From the NCBI GenBank assembly GCA_963744275.1, contig CAVUSX010000009.1, positions 62,001 to 126,000 on the forward strand: 64,000 bases of DNA, in the 5' to 3' direction. This document shows, in pieces, positions 28,109 to 36,510 of the stretch (positions within the stretch are counted from its first letter, which is position 1; each line of letters begins with the position of its first letter). The position numbers were made by a program, and so were the translations under genes. Source of the DNA: VAZQ01 sp963744275 (GTDB lineage: Bacteria; Pseudomonadota; Alphaproteobacteria; Rhizobiales; Xanthobacteraceae). The notes under the pieces are model-generated. The model was given only the letters and a program-made list of their open reading frames with translations, made no database searches and was not told where the DNA came from.

Positions 28109-28225
28109 ATGGGGCATCTGATCTTCGATATTCTGATGGGATTCATCTCATTTGGTGGCGTTGCCGTTCTGTTCGCCAGCTTGATCGGGCTCGCAACCCT
28201 GATACTGAGTAGGCTCATTCGATAG
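28109..28225 (+). CDS. Possible 38-residue membrane peptide
   Basis: MGHLIFDILMGFISFGGVAV and a continuing hydrophobic stretch to ILSRLIR form almost one long helix with a basic end, as in real bacterial membrane microproteins. The codon composition avoids charged residues until the last few codons. The ribosome-binding site is weak (GGGGCAG). It lies in a 480-base gap between the STAS and DUF47 genes. Existence as a gene is uncertain. Confidence 0.35.
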   Translation: MGHLIFDILMGFISFGGVAVLFASLIGLATLILSRLIR

Positions 28226-28389
28226 GCGGGCAGACCGCGTCAGTCGACGCTCACGTCCGCGGGTCCTGGATGAATTGGCGCAGTTGCCCTTCGAAGCAGT
28301 CTGCTGATGCCGGCTCCCGCCGCTTGCTGGATCGCCGCGCTGATCTATTATGATTTCTCGAATCGTATTCCGAAAGACGTGAGGCGGCG

Positions 28390-29046
28390 ATGCTAGGCTG
28401 GTTCCAGGCGCTGATGCCCAGGGAGGAGCGCTTCTTCGAGCTCTTCGTGCGGCACGCCACGATCGTGGTCGCCGGTGCCGAGGCATTGTGCGGACTGCTG
28501 CAAGGCGGCGAGAGCGTCGAGCACTACTGCCGGCAGATATTCGAGCGCGAGGCTGAAGCCGACGAGGTCACGCGCCAGGTCTTGACGGCAGTACGCCGCA
28601 CATTCGTCACGCCGTTCGACCGCACCGACATCCAGGATCTCACCACTTCGATGGATGACGCCATCGATCAAATGAACAAGACCGCGAAGACCATCACGTT
28701 GTTCGAGGTTCGCAAATTCGAGCCACAGATGCAGCAGATGGGCGATATCATCCTGCAGGCGGCGAAGCTGGTGCTGGAGGCGGTGCCGCTTCTCGGCGCG
28801 ATCGGCAAGAACGCCGGCCGCCTCAATGCGCTGACCGAGAGCATCATTGGAGTCGAGGAGCAGGCGGACAAGCTCTACGACCAGGGTCGCAAGGCGCTCT
28901 ATATCGCCACACGGAACGAGAAGGCGGCAGGCAATGCGATGAGATTCATCATCGGGACGGAAGTCTACGATCATCTCGAGAATGTTGTCGATCGCTTCGA
29001 GGATGTCTCGAACGAGATAAATTCCCTCGTCATCGATCACCTTTGA
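28390..29046 (+). CDS. DUF47 (PhoU-like) phosphate transport regulator
   Basis: 218 residues, all-helical, from ATG 28390 (GAGGCGG upstream). DUF47 motifs include RFFELFVRHATIVVAGAEAL, CRQIFEREAEADEVTR, TFVTPFDRTDIQDLTTSMDDAID and a C-terminal YDHLENVVDRFEDVSNEINSLVI. These acidic motifs resemble the metal-binding helices of PhoU. DUF47 proteins are almost always paired with a Pit permease, as here (16 bases to the next gene), and are thought to regulate phosphate uptake. Intact. Confidence 0.92.
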   Translation: MLGWFQALMPREERFFELFVRHATIVVAGAEALCGLLQGGESVEHYCRQIFEREAEADEVTRQVLTAVRRTFVTPFDRTDIQDLTTSMDDAIDQMNKTAKTITLFEVRKFEPQMQQMGDIILQAAKLVLEAVPLLGAIGKNAGRLNALTESIIGVEEQADKLYDQGRKALYIATRNEKAAGNAMRFIIGTEVYDHLENVVDRFEDVSNEINSLVIDHL

Positions 29047-29061
29047 AGATCGTGATCGGTG

Positions 29062-30063
29062 ATGACCATCCTGAGCTTTCCGGTTCTGTTCGGCCTCATC
29101 GTGGTCGCGCTGGCATTCGATTTTCTCAATGGCGTGCACGATACCTCGAATTCGATCGCGACCATCGTCTCCACGCGCATGCTGCGGCCTCGCTATGCGG
29201 TGATTTGGGCGGCCTTTTTCAACTTCATAGCGTTTCTGGTGTTCGGCGTGCACGTGGCGCGGACGATCGGCGTCGGCATCGTGTCGGCCGAGGTGATGGA
29301 TGCCGGCGTGATCTTCGGCGCCCTTATGGGCGCAATCTCCTGGAATCTCGTCACCTGGTGGGCCGGCATTCCGTCCAGCAGCTCGCATGCGCTGATTGGC
29401 GGCTTGGTCGGCGCCGGTGTCACCAAGGCGGGGTTTGCATCGATCGTCTGGCCCGGCCTGTTGACGACTGCCGCGTTCATCGTGCTGTCGCCGATGTTCG
29501 GATTTTTTCTTGCTTTGCTGTTGGTGCTGACCGTGTCCTGGGCGTTCGTGCGCGCAAATCCGCGCGCGGTGGAGGGCACCTTTCGATGGCTGCAATTCGC
29601 GTCGGCATCGCTCATTTCGCTCGGCCATGGCGGCAACGACGCGCAGAAGACGATGGGCATCATTGCGGTGCTGCTGTTCTCGCAGGGCCGGCTCGGCGGC
29701 GAGTTTTATGTGCCGTTCTGGGTGGTGGTCACCTGCCAGGCGGCGATGGGGCTCGGGACACTGATCGGGGGGTGGCGCATCGTTCATACTGTCGGCTCGA
29801 AAATCACCCGGTTGACGCCGGTCCAGGGCTGTTGCGCCTCGACCGGCGGTGCAATCATGCTGTTTGTCGCGACATTTCTGGGAATCCCGGTTTCGACCAC
29901 GCATACCGTCACCGGGTCGATCATCGGCGTCGGTGCGGCGCGCAAGGTGTCGGCCGTTCGTTGGAATGTTGCGGGAAATATCGTGATTGCATGGGTCGTC
30001 ACGCTGCCGGCCGCCGGCCTGATGGCGAGCCTGTTCTATACGCTATGGCGCCTGACCCCATGA
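29062..30063 (+). CDS. pit: Low-affinity inorganic phosphate transporter (Pit family)
   Basis: About 333 residues. ATG 29062 is preferred to the GTG three bases upstream. Two inverted Pit repeats are visible: FDFLNGVHDTSNSIATIVST with the GIPSSSSHALIGGLVGAG loop, and LGHGGNDAQKTMGIIAVLLF with PVSTTHTVTGSIIGVGAARK. About ten hydrophobic helices. It imports phosphate (as metal-phosphate) driven by the proton gradient. It follows the DUF47 gene in one operon, and its stop overlaps the Nudix start (ATGA). Intact. Confidence 0.94.
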   Translation: MTILSFPVLFGLIVVALAFDFLNGVHDTSNSIATIVSTRMLRPRYAVIWAAFFNFIAFLVFGVHVARTIGVGIVSAEVMDAGVIFGALMGAISWNLVTWWAGIPSSSSHALIGGLVGAGVTKAGFASIVWPGLLTTAAFIVLSPMFGFFLALLLVLTVSWAFVRANPRAVEGTFRWLQFASASLISLGHGGNDAQKTMGIIAVLLFSQGRLGGEFYVPFWVVVTCQAAMGLGTLIGGWRIVHTVGSKITRLTPVQGCCASTGGAIMLFVATFLGIPVSTTHTVTGSIIGVGAARKVSAVRWNVAGNIVIAWVVTLPAAGLMASLFYTLWRLTP

Positions 30064-30491
30064 GGCGGAAGGCAGCCCCGAGCCTCCAATATGCCGCGCT
30101 GCCCTATCGGCGCCGCGCCGGTGGCATTCTCGATGTCATGCTGATCACGTCGCGCGAAACCGGGCGTTGGGTGATTCCCAAGGGCTGGCCGGTGCGGAGA
30201 CTGGGGCCATCCGGTTCGGCGGCGCATGAGGCGAGGGAGGAGGCCGGACTGGCTGGACGGGTTGGCAAGCGGAAGATTGGATTATATCGTTACCAGAAGC
30301 GGCTCGCCGATGGGTCGGTGTTGCATCTCGCAGTGGAGACTTTTGCGTTCGAGGTCGAGAAGCAATTCACCTCCTGGCCAGAGCAGGACCAGCGGCGCAC
30401 CAAGTGGTTTTCATTGCAGGAGGCCGCCGACGCGGTGCAAGAGCCCGAGTTGAGCGCAATGATCCTGGGGCTGGCGGCGCATTTGGTTTAG
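30060..30491 (+). CDS. Nudix hydrolase (DIPP-like)
   Basis: 143 residues from ATG 30060, overlapping the pit stop codon. The Nudix box is present as GPSGSAAHEAREEAGLAG with the preceding WVIPKGWPVRRL, a pattern like diphosphoinositol-polyphosphate phosphohydrolase relatives (PKGWP...AAREAxEEAG). The catalytic REExG-type glutamates are kept. It would hydrolyse a nucleoside- or inositol-linked diphosphate. Cotranscription with phosphate transport genes fits a link to phosphate or polyphosphate metabolism. A bidirectional terminator follows about 210 bases downstream. Confidence 0.88.
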   Translation: MRRKAAPSLQYAALPYRRRAGGILDVMLITSRETGRWVIPKGWPVRRLGPSGSAAHEAREEAGLAGRVGKRKIGLYRYQKRLADGSVLHLAVETFAFEVEKQFTSWPEQDQRRTKWFSLQEAADAVQEPELSAMILGLAAHLV

Positions 30492-30699
30492 CGCGGTTGT
30501 TCTTTGTTCGCGAGGGGGCTTGGCACTTGCCGGCGGCAGCGCCGGCTGAAGCCTCGAAACCGACCTGGGCGGCGGCGGCTTCGCCACAGCTACGCGGCCC
30601 GCATCATCAGAATCGTCAGAACCGGCGCGAGAAGTACGCAGACGGAGACGGGAACGCTGGCCGGCATGAGACCCGTCGCGTGCCGTCGGGCAAGAAATA

Positions 30700-30729
30700 A
30701 GAGAGGCCGCGACTGCAGCCTCTCTTTCT
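30700..30729. terminator. Bidirectional intrinsic terminator
   Basis: A seven-base stem, GAGAGGC (30701-30707) and GCCTCTC (30718-30724), with a ten-base loop, is followed by TTTCT on the plus strand and by TTATTT on the minus strand. It lies between the convergent Nudix gene and the small secreted gene at 30749, so it can end both. Confidence 0.75.
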
Positions 30730-30748
30730 GTTCCGGCGAAAAGCGCCC

Positions 30749-30991
30749 CTAATTCCAGTGCCAATGCCGGTGGTAGCCGGGAACGAAGGCAAAGGGGCTG
30801 CGGTCGTATCTGTACGCGTGGCGCAGCGAGCGATGATACACCGGGTTCACTCCGCCAAAGTGCTGCCCCATCGGGCCGGTCCGGTATCCGCCGGTCTCAT
30901 TTCCGCCGTCGTTCTCGTTTGCCGCCTGAACCGCAGAGGCGGCACCCAAGATCAGGGCGGCCGCGAGGGCTAGCTTCGTCTTGGTGAACAT
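30749..30991 (-). CDS. Small secreted protein with a His/Trp tail
   Basis: 80 residues from ATG 30991 with GGAG upstream. A clear signal peptide, LALAAALILGAASAVQAA, is followed by a short asparagine/glycine-rich region (NENDGGNETGG), then GGVNPVYHRSLRHAYRYD and an aromatic, histidine-rich end, GYHRHWHWN. Such short proteins are frequent in Bradyrhizobium-type genomes. No domain is recognised. The tail could bind metal, but that is inference. Convergent with the Nudix gene across the terminator. Confidence 0.75.
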   Translation of the reverse strand: MFTKTKLALAAALILGAASAVQAANENDGGNETGGYRTGPMGQHFGGVNPVYHRSLRHAYRYDRSPFAFVPGYHRHWHWN

Positions 30992-31219
30992 CGGGAATCT
31001 CCATTGTTGTCTTCCTGACCTGACAACAAAGTGCGCCCGCCCTTGGTTCCCGAACATTACAGATCGTTAAGGGACGCGGTCCCCGCGATTGGAGCATTTT
31101 CAGATCACCCCACCGCGCAAGCGATCTTGTCCTTGACCAAAAGCGGTCCTCGCACCTTGCCGGTCATCCCGGCGCACCGCAATTCAAGAGCTAAGCCCGA
31201 AGACGAGATATTTTCTCCG

Positions 31220-31564
31220 CTACATTGCGGTGATCGGCCTGATCTCCATGACCTCGATGGAGGATTGCGGAATTTGCAGATGCGGGTGGCTTTCGAAAGA
31301 CTTCGCGGCCGCTTCATGCGACGCGGCTTCGACGAAAGAGTACAACATAATATCATTCTTGCAGTCGGAAGTTCCGCTTGATGAAACGCGCTTGGTCTTG
31401 CCGCCAGAGCCCGTGTCGGTGATCATTTTCGCATGCTCGCCCATCCATTTATTCCACTCGCTTCTCATCTTCTCTTCAGCCGTCTTCCTCTTGTCGGGAT
31501 CGGTCTTGGACCACTCCTCGAGTACCGACGTCGGTGCCAGGTAAAGGACGAGGAATTTCTTCAT
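31220..31564 (-). CDS. YCII/DGPF-like small protein
   Basis: 114 residues from ATG 31564 (AGGGAG nearby). It opens MKKFLVLYLAPTSVLEEWSK, has a central WNKWMGEHAKMITDTG and closes with SHPHLQIPQSSIEVMEIRPI. The pattern FLVLYLAP...W..W...H...I.D.G..........SHPHL fits the YciI/DGPF dimeric alpha-beta-barrel family, with the conserved His of SHPHL. Some relatives act as chlorohydroquinone dehydrochlorinases or lie beside ECF sigma factors, but most are uncharacterised. Cytoplasmic. Confidence 0.72.
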   Translation of the reverse strand: MKKFLVLYLAPTSVLEEWSKTDPDKRKTAEEKMRSEWNKWMGEHAKMITDTGSGGKTKRVSSSGTSDCKNDIMLYSFVEAASHEAAAKSFESHPHLQIPQSSIEVMEIRPITAM

Positions 31565-32243
31565 GTGGCATCTCCCTGAGTAAGCTCGAATGTTACAATT
31601 CCAAGTCCGCACAGCTCAAGCACAAACGGCAAATCCGCGGCTCATCGACGGTTCATCGTATTTCCCTCGAATACGTCGCTATCGACCTGAAGGCCTTCCA
31701 GGTTGTTCCGGCCAGCAGTGGCGGCATCGCTCCGGTTACCAGCCGCAGCAATGATCCGACTTACGTCAAGCTGAAAGTGGCATGGAGCAAGGAGGGACTC
31801 CAGGCCCAGCAGGGCTTGACATTTCCCTGGCCAGACCAAAGCTTATTACGAGTCCCGTGGCGGGACGGCGTGAGCAAGTGACAGGCCGGAGGAATTGCAA
31901 TGACGCCACCGGGGATGTGCGCTGTGATCATCGCTGAGGTCTCAGCTCGGATCGCAGCCGCAAGAAGTCACAAACGGTTGATCGGTAGCGGTCGCTTGGG
32001 CCGGGCTCTATGCTTGGGCCGTATCAGTGATGCGTGGCCCGCCTTGGCGGCTCTAGGTGTTTGTCTCTAAGTGCTTGCCTTGGAATGGATGCGTTATCGG
32101 CCATACGCCGTTCACGGCCACTGAGCCGAGGGCCAACTGCTCCGCCGTTCCAATTCCGCCTTGCTCCAAGGCTGCTTGCAATGCGGGCTTGCGCAGCCCG
32201 GCTTGCAAAGCCTGCGAGGAAGGCGCTCAAGGGAGAGGTCGTC
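31565..32243. other. 679-base gap without a supported gene
   Basis: Only short open frames without ribosome-binding sites or family features were seen (for example plus-strand 31534-31881). A small GTCCCG-TGG-CGGGAC hairpin lies at about 31852-31866. The last 100 bases hold the leader of the DUF2189 gene, whose GGGAGAGG is at 32230-32238. Confidence 0.6.
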
Positions 32244-33137
32244 ATGGCTCAACTGCACGCGCTTGCCGGCTCGGACGCGAGCCCCACCCTTCCGGATGTC
32301 CGCAAGATCGCAATGAGCGATCTCACGGATGCACTGGCCAAGGGCATCGACGACTTCCGGGCGTTTCCGACCCATGTGATCATCCTCGGCATCATCTATC
32401 CGATCGTCGGCCTGGTGCTGGCCGGATTGACGCTGAGCTACGACGTGTTGCCGTTGCTGTTTCCGCTGGCGGCCGGCTTCGCCCTGATCGGGCCGTTTGC
32501 GGCTCTCGGCTTCTATGAGTTGAGCCGGCGACGGGAGCTCGGTCTTGACGTGTCATGGCGGGACGCATTCGGAGCGCGGCGGTCACAGTCCACAGACAGC
32601 ATCATTGCACTCGGCCTCTTGCTCCTCTTCATTTTCGTTCTTTGGATTGCAGTCGCGCAGGCGATCTACATCGCAAATTTCGGATATGCTCCGGCGCTGC
32701 CGATCCCCGATTTCCTCCGTCAGGTTTTCACCACCCGGGCGGGGTGGATGCTGATCGTCGTCGGCAACGGGGTCGGCTTTCTGTTCGCCGCCACGGTGCT
32801 GACGATCAGCATCGTGTCGTTCCCGATGTTGCTCGATCGGGACGTGGGTGCGGTCGTGGCGGTCCTGACATCGGTCCGAGCCGTGCTGAAGAACCCGTGG
32901 ACTATCGCCGTCTGGGGATTGATCGTCGCCGCGCTCCTGGTGGTGGGCTCGGTTCCGCTGTTCATCGGGCTGGCGGTGGTATTGCCGGTGCTCGGACATT
33001 CCAGCTGGCACTTGTATCGCAAGCTGGTGGAGCCGGACCCGCGGCCCCGACCGGACCAGCCCTCGCGTCCACCGCGACAACGGCGTTACGCAGCCCAATT
33101 CCCGGCAGCCCTGTTCGCCGGCGAGGAGCGGCGGTAG
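32244..33137 (+). CDS. DUF2189 integral membrane protein
   Basis: About 297 residues from ATG 32244, which has GGGAGAGG upstream; a longer frame to 32034 lacks support. The sequence has about six helices, among them HVIILGIIYPIVGLVLAGLT, LLFPLAAGFALIGPFAALG, SIIALGLLLLFIFVLWIAVA and ALLVVGSVPLFIGLAVVLPV. DUF2189 landmarks are ALAKGIDDFRAFPTHVI, GFYELSRRRELG and SFPMLLDRDVGAVVAV, ending GHSSWHLYRKLV and a proline-rich cytoplasmic tail. The family is common in alphaproteobacteria and has no known function. Intact. Confidence 0.88.
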   Translation: MAQLHALAGSDASPTLPDVRKIAMSDLTDALAKGIDDFRAFPTHVIILGIIYPIVGLVLAGLTLSYDVLPLLFPLAAGFALIGPFAALGFYELSRRRELGLDVSWRDAFGARRSQSTDSIIALGLLLLFIFVLWIAVAQAIYIANFGYAPALPIPDFLRQVFTTRAGWMLIVVGNGVGFLFAATVLTISIVSFPMLLDRDVGAVVAVLTSVRAVLKNPWTIAVWGLIVAALLVVGSVPLFIGLAVVLPVLGHSSWHLYRKLVEPDPRPRPDQPSRPPRQRRYAAQFPAALFAGEERR

Positions 33138-33267
33138 CGGGTCACGGGGCGCACCGCGGCACGGCCGGCCTTGCCGCAGCCGGCCTTGCCGCGCTCGTGC
33201 CCTGGTATTGATATTGGTATAGTCCGGTCCTCGATAATTGCCGACCTTTGTCACCGAGGAGGACCCG

Positions 33268-34182
33268 ATGTCCAGATTTGCAGGATGTTGCACGGGCGTT
33301 CTCGCCGGCACGATCTACCTGGCCGGGAGCGTGAGCTTTACGGCGATGGCTCAAGGCACGCCCCCCGATTTCGCCCCCGATGCGAGTATCGGGTGGTACG
33401 CCTATAACCGCTTGTTCATCCCACCGGCGAGCGGTGCCGGCCCGGTGATGCAGGATCCCACCCGTCCGTACGTTTCCAACGACGAGTTCCGCGTGACCGG
33501 GAAGCAGCCGACCGAGCGCGTGGCCGATCTCGACAGTCCCATCCTCCAACCCTGGGCGCGGGATGTGGTGCGCAAGCGCAACGAGATCGTCCTTTCCGGA
33601 AAGCCCGTACCCACCCCGTCGGCCAGTTGCTGGCCCAAGGGCGTTACCGGATTCCTGCTCTCGCCCATGACCCAGCCGATGTATTTCGTTCAAGGGCCGA
33701 AGGACGTGGTCATGATATTGACCAGCTTCAGCGACGTTCGCCACATCCACCTGACGGACAAGCATTCCGACAACGTCAAGACATCCTGGTATGGCGAATC
33801 GATCGGCCGCTACGAAGGCGATACGCTGGTCGTCGACACGATCGGAATCGACGAGCGGTCGTGGGTGGATGGATTCGGCACGCCGCACACCAAGCAGCTT
33901 CACGTCATCGAGCGCTTCCACTTGATCGAGGACGGCAAGGTGCTGGAAGCCGACGTCCACGTCGAGGACCCGGGTGCCTTCACGATGCCCTGGGACGCCA
34001 TCCAGCGCTTCCGGCAATATGAGGCGGCCGTGCGCAAGGTTCCGGTCGAGCGCCTCACCCAGCTGGCGAGCGAGCCGGAAGGCCCACTGTCGGAGCATAT
34101 CTGCGCCGAGAATCCGGGCTCCTTCTTTTTTGCGGGTGCGCGCGCCCTGCCGCTACCGCAGGCGGCCGTGCCGGATTTCTGA
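33268..34182 (+). CDS. Secreted protein of uncharacterised family (type B paralog 2, tandem)
   Basis: 304 residues from ATG 33268 (GAGGAGG upstream). Signal peptide: CCTGVLAGTIYLAGSVSFTAMA. The mature start is DFAPDASIGWYAYNR, followed by DSPILQPWARDVVRKRNEIV, SWYGESIGRYEGDTLVVDTIGI, FGTPHTKQLHVIERFHLIED, VEDPGAFTMPWDAIQRF and the ending AVPDF. It is a close duplicate of the gene at 35127, with a different, shorter paralog (34357) between them. Two 74-base blocks near the 3' end are identical in both genes. Exported; function unknown. Confidence 0.82.
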   Translation: MSRFAGCCTGVLAGTIYLAGSVSFTAMAQGTPPDFAPDASIGWYAYNRLFIPPASGAGPVMQDPTRPYVSNDEFRVTGKQPTERVADLDSPILQPWARDVVRKRNEIVLSGKPVPTPSASCWPKGVTGFLLSPMTQPMYFVQGPKDVVMILTSFSDVRHIHLTDKHSDNVKTSWYGESIGRYEGDTLVVDTIGIDERSWVDGFGTPHTKQLHVIERFHLIEDGKVLEADVHVEDPGAFTMPWDAIQRFRQYEAAVRKVPVERLTQLASEPEGPLSEHICAENPGSFFFAGARALPLPQAAVPDF

Positions 34183-34356
34183 GGCGGTCGCGCTGCTGCC
34201 GTGCATGACCACGGAGACGCTCATGCCGGACTTGAGCGCGCTCTGGGCTTTTTGCACTGCGGCATGACGCGGCGGCTGCTTCTTTTCGCCGTGGCGGAAT
34301 GCTAGCCTCGAAACAACGATAAAATGTCTTTGGCAGGTATCAGGGAGATTGGTCCG

Positions 34357-35073
34357 ATGGGCAGTCCTCTCGCGCGCTCCAGCTTTGCAGCCTTGGCCAT
34401 GGCGCTCGCGGTGTCCGCGCCGGCGCACGCCGCGCCTGATATTTTCGGGACCTTCTGGGCGACCCGCTACGACCCCAGGATTCAGATCGTGGGCGGCGGC
34501 GATCTGCCGCTCACCCAGGAAGGCAAGGCCGCCTATGAGATGAACATCGCCGGCTTGAAGGACGGCTCGATCACCGACGCCGCCCGCAAGTACTGCGTGC
34601 CCGACGGCGTGCCGCGCGTTCTCGCCGGTCCCTATCCGTTCGAGATCATCAATGCGCCGCGCGGGCAGATCACGTTCGTCTACGAGCTCAACCACCAGGT
34701 CCGCCCGGTCGCGATGGACAAGCCGCTGCCGAGCGACAAGGAGCTGATCCCGTACCCGTATTTCAACGGGCACTCGGTCGGTCGCTATGACGGCGACACG
34801 TTGGTGATCGAGACGGCCGGCTTCAACGAGAAGACGTTCATCGACTCGACCGGCGCGCCGCACACCGACGAGATGCACACGTTCGAGCGCATCCGCAGGA
34901 TCAGCCCGACCGAGATCGAGGACGTCGTCACCATCCACGATCCGCAATACTACACCCGCGATTGGCAGGCGCGCTTCGTCTACCAGCAGCGCGACGACGT
35001 GTGGCTGCAGGATTACGTCTGCGGCGAGCCGCATCGCGACATATCTTCGGTTGCCGGCGTGCGCCGTCAATGA
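34357..35073 (+). CDS. Secreted protein of uncharacterised family (type B paralog 3, divergent)
   Basis: 238 residues from ATG 34357. Signal peptide: SSFAALAMALAVSAPAHAA. The mature protein opens PDIFGTFWATRYDP and has PLTQEGKAAYEMN, CVPDGVPRVLAGPYPFEI, HSVGRYDGDTLVIETAGF and TGAPHTDEMHTFERIRRI, then VTIHDPQYYTRDW and a C-terminal CGEPHRD. It keeps the core of the family but lacks the FTMPW block, replaced by TRDWQARF. It therefore belongs to a different branch from its neighbours at 33268 and 35127. Probably part of the same cluster; function unknown. Confidence 0.78.
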   Translation: MGSPLARSSFAALAMALAVSAPAHAAPDIFGTFWATRYDPRIQIVGGGDLPLTQEGKAAYEMNIAGLKDGSITDAARKYCVPDGVPRVLAGPYPFEIINAPRGQITFVYELNHQVRPVAMDKPLPSDKELIPYPYFNGHSVGRYDGDTLVIETAGFNEKTFIDSTGAPHTDEMHTFERIRRISPTEIEDVVTIHDPQYYTRDWQARFVYQQRDDVWLQDYVCGEPHRDISSVAGVRRQ

Positions 35074-35126
35074 CGCGAAAATGAGGTGTCGAGGGCGAGC
35101 GCCCGATCGTCACAGGGGAGGACCCG

Positions 35127-36038
35127 ATGTCCGGATATGCAGGATGCTTCACGGGCGCTCTCGCCGGCGCGGTCTGCCTGGCCGCGGGCTTGAGCTCCAC
35201 GGCGATGGCCCAGGGCACCGTGCCCGATTTTGCACCCGATGCGAGTATCGGGTGGTACGCCTATAACCGCATATTCATCCCGCCGGCGAGCGGTGCCGGC
35301 CCGGTGCAGCAGGATCCGGCGCATCCGTACGTCTCGAACGACGAGTTCCGCGTGACCGGAAAGCAGCCGACGGCCCAGCTGGCCGATCTCGACAATCCGA
35401 TCCTGCAGCCCTGGGCGCGGGAGGTGGTGCGCAAGCGCAACGCGCTCGTTCTCGCCGGAAAGCCGGCCAACCCCCCGCACGCGAGTTGCTGGCCGGTCGG
35501 CGTTCCCGGATTCTTGCTCAGACCCATGACCCAGGCGATGTATTTCATTCAGGGGCCGAAGGAAGTGCTGATGATCCTGGCCAGCAAGGTCGAGGTCCGC
35601 CACATCAGGTTGACGGACAAGCACTCCCCGAGCGTCAAGACCTCCTGGTACGGCAAATCCATCGGCCGCTACGACGGCGATGCGCTGGTCGTCGATACGA
35701 TCGGGCTCGACGACAGGACCTGGGTGGACGGATTCGGCACGCCGCACACCAAGCAGCTTCACGTCATCGAGCGCTTCCACTTGATCGAGGACGGCAAGGT
35801 GCTCCAAGCCGATGTCCACGTCGAGGACCCGGGTGCCTTCACGATGCCCTGGGACGCCATCCAGCGCTTCCGGCAATATGAGGCGGCGGTGCGCAAGATT
35901 CCCATCGAGCGCCTGGCGCAGTTGGCGAGCGCACCGGAAGGCCCGATGACGGAGATGATCTGCGCCGACAATCCGAGCTCCTTCATTGCGGATCCGTCCG
36001 CCCTGCCCATACCGCAGGCGTCCGTACCCGATTTCTGA
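35127..36038 (+). CDS. Secreted protein of uncharacterised family (type B paralog 4, tandem)
   Basis: 303 residues from ATG 35127, with the same GGAGGACCCG leader as the 33268 gene. Signal peptide: CFTGALAGAVCLAAGLSSTAMA. It follows its twin almost residue for residue: DFAPDASIGWYAYNR, DNPILQPWAREVVRKRNALV, SWYGKSIGRYDGDALVVDTIGL, FGTPHTKQLHVIERFHLIED, VEDPGAFTMPWDAIQRF and the end SVPDF. A binding-protein fragment lies immediately downstream. Exported; function unknown. Confidence 0.82.
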   Translation: MSGYAGCFTGALAGAVCLAAGLSSTAMAQGTVPDFAPDASIGWYAYNRIFIPPASGAGPVQQDPAHPYVSNDEFRVTGKQPTAQLADLDNPILQPWAREVVRKRNALVLAGKPANPPHASCWPVGVPGFLLRPMTQAMYFIQGPKEVLMILASKVEVRHIRLTDKHSPSVKTSWYGKSIGRYDGDALVVDTIGLDDRTWVDGFGTPHTKQLHVIERFHLIEDGKVLQADVHVEDPGAFTMPWDAIQRFRQYEAAVRKIPIERLAQLASAPEGPMTEMICADNPSSFIADPSALPIPQASVPDF

Positions 36039-36061
36039 TGATCTCGAAGAAAGACGAGATT

Positions 36062-36249
36062 GCCGATTGCAAACGGCGGCGGACGTGGTCGGCCCGGTGC
36101 CGGCGGACCTGGGGGGCTTCACCATCCAATCGATCGGAATCCTGACCGGCAGCCGTAACCCTGGTGACGCGCAGGCCTTCATCAAGTTTCTGACCGGCGG
36201 CGCCGGCCGGGCATTGTGCGCAAAGACCGGGTTGCTGCCGATCGATTGA
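36062..36249 (+). pseudogene. C-terminal remnant of a ModA-like solute-binding protein
   Basis: The frame ending at 36249 reads AADVVGPVPADLGGFTIQSI, then LTGSRNPGDAQAFIKFLTG and GLLPID. This matches the last lobe of molybdate-type (ModA/class II) binding proteins, where VGPLPAEIQ and AxALIKFLxGP are conserved. There is no start codon, signal peptide or N-terminal lobe; the sequence upstream belongs to the preceding secreted gene. It is a truncated leftover, probably from the recombination that built the surrounding cluster. Confidence 0.65.
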
Positions 36250-36510
36250 CCGCCGTTGATCCCAACGACCCTCGCCACATGCGCCCCAATGGCGTGCGCC
36301 CGCTCGCTTGCGCGCCTTGCCATCGTCAGGCAGCACTTGCCATCGACCGCCGGCCCGATGAGGTGTATGTGCCGGGCTGCGGCCCGCGCATGATCTGCCC
36401 TGGCTGCGGCCTCGTCGGCGCCGATGCGAGGCCGGATTGGACCGGGCGGGCGTCCGAAGAGAGCCCGTCATCGGGCCGGAGACGACTTTGGGAACGGAGG
36501 GATCGCCTGC

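Noticed and set aside
31534..31881. A 115-codon plus-strand frame after the YCII gene
   Set aside because: No ribosome-binding site, no family features, and it overlaps the start of the YCII gene.
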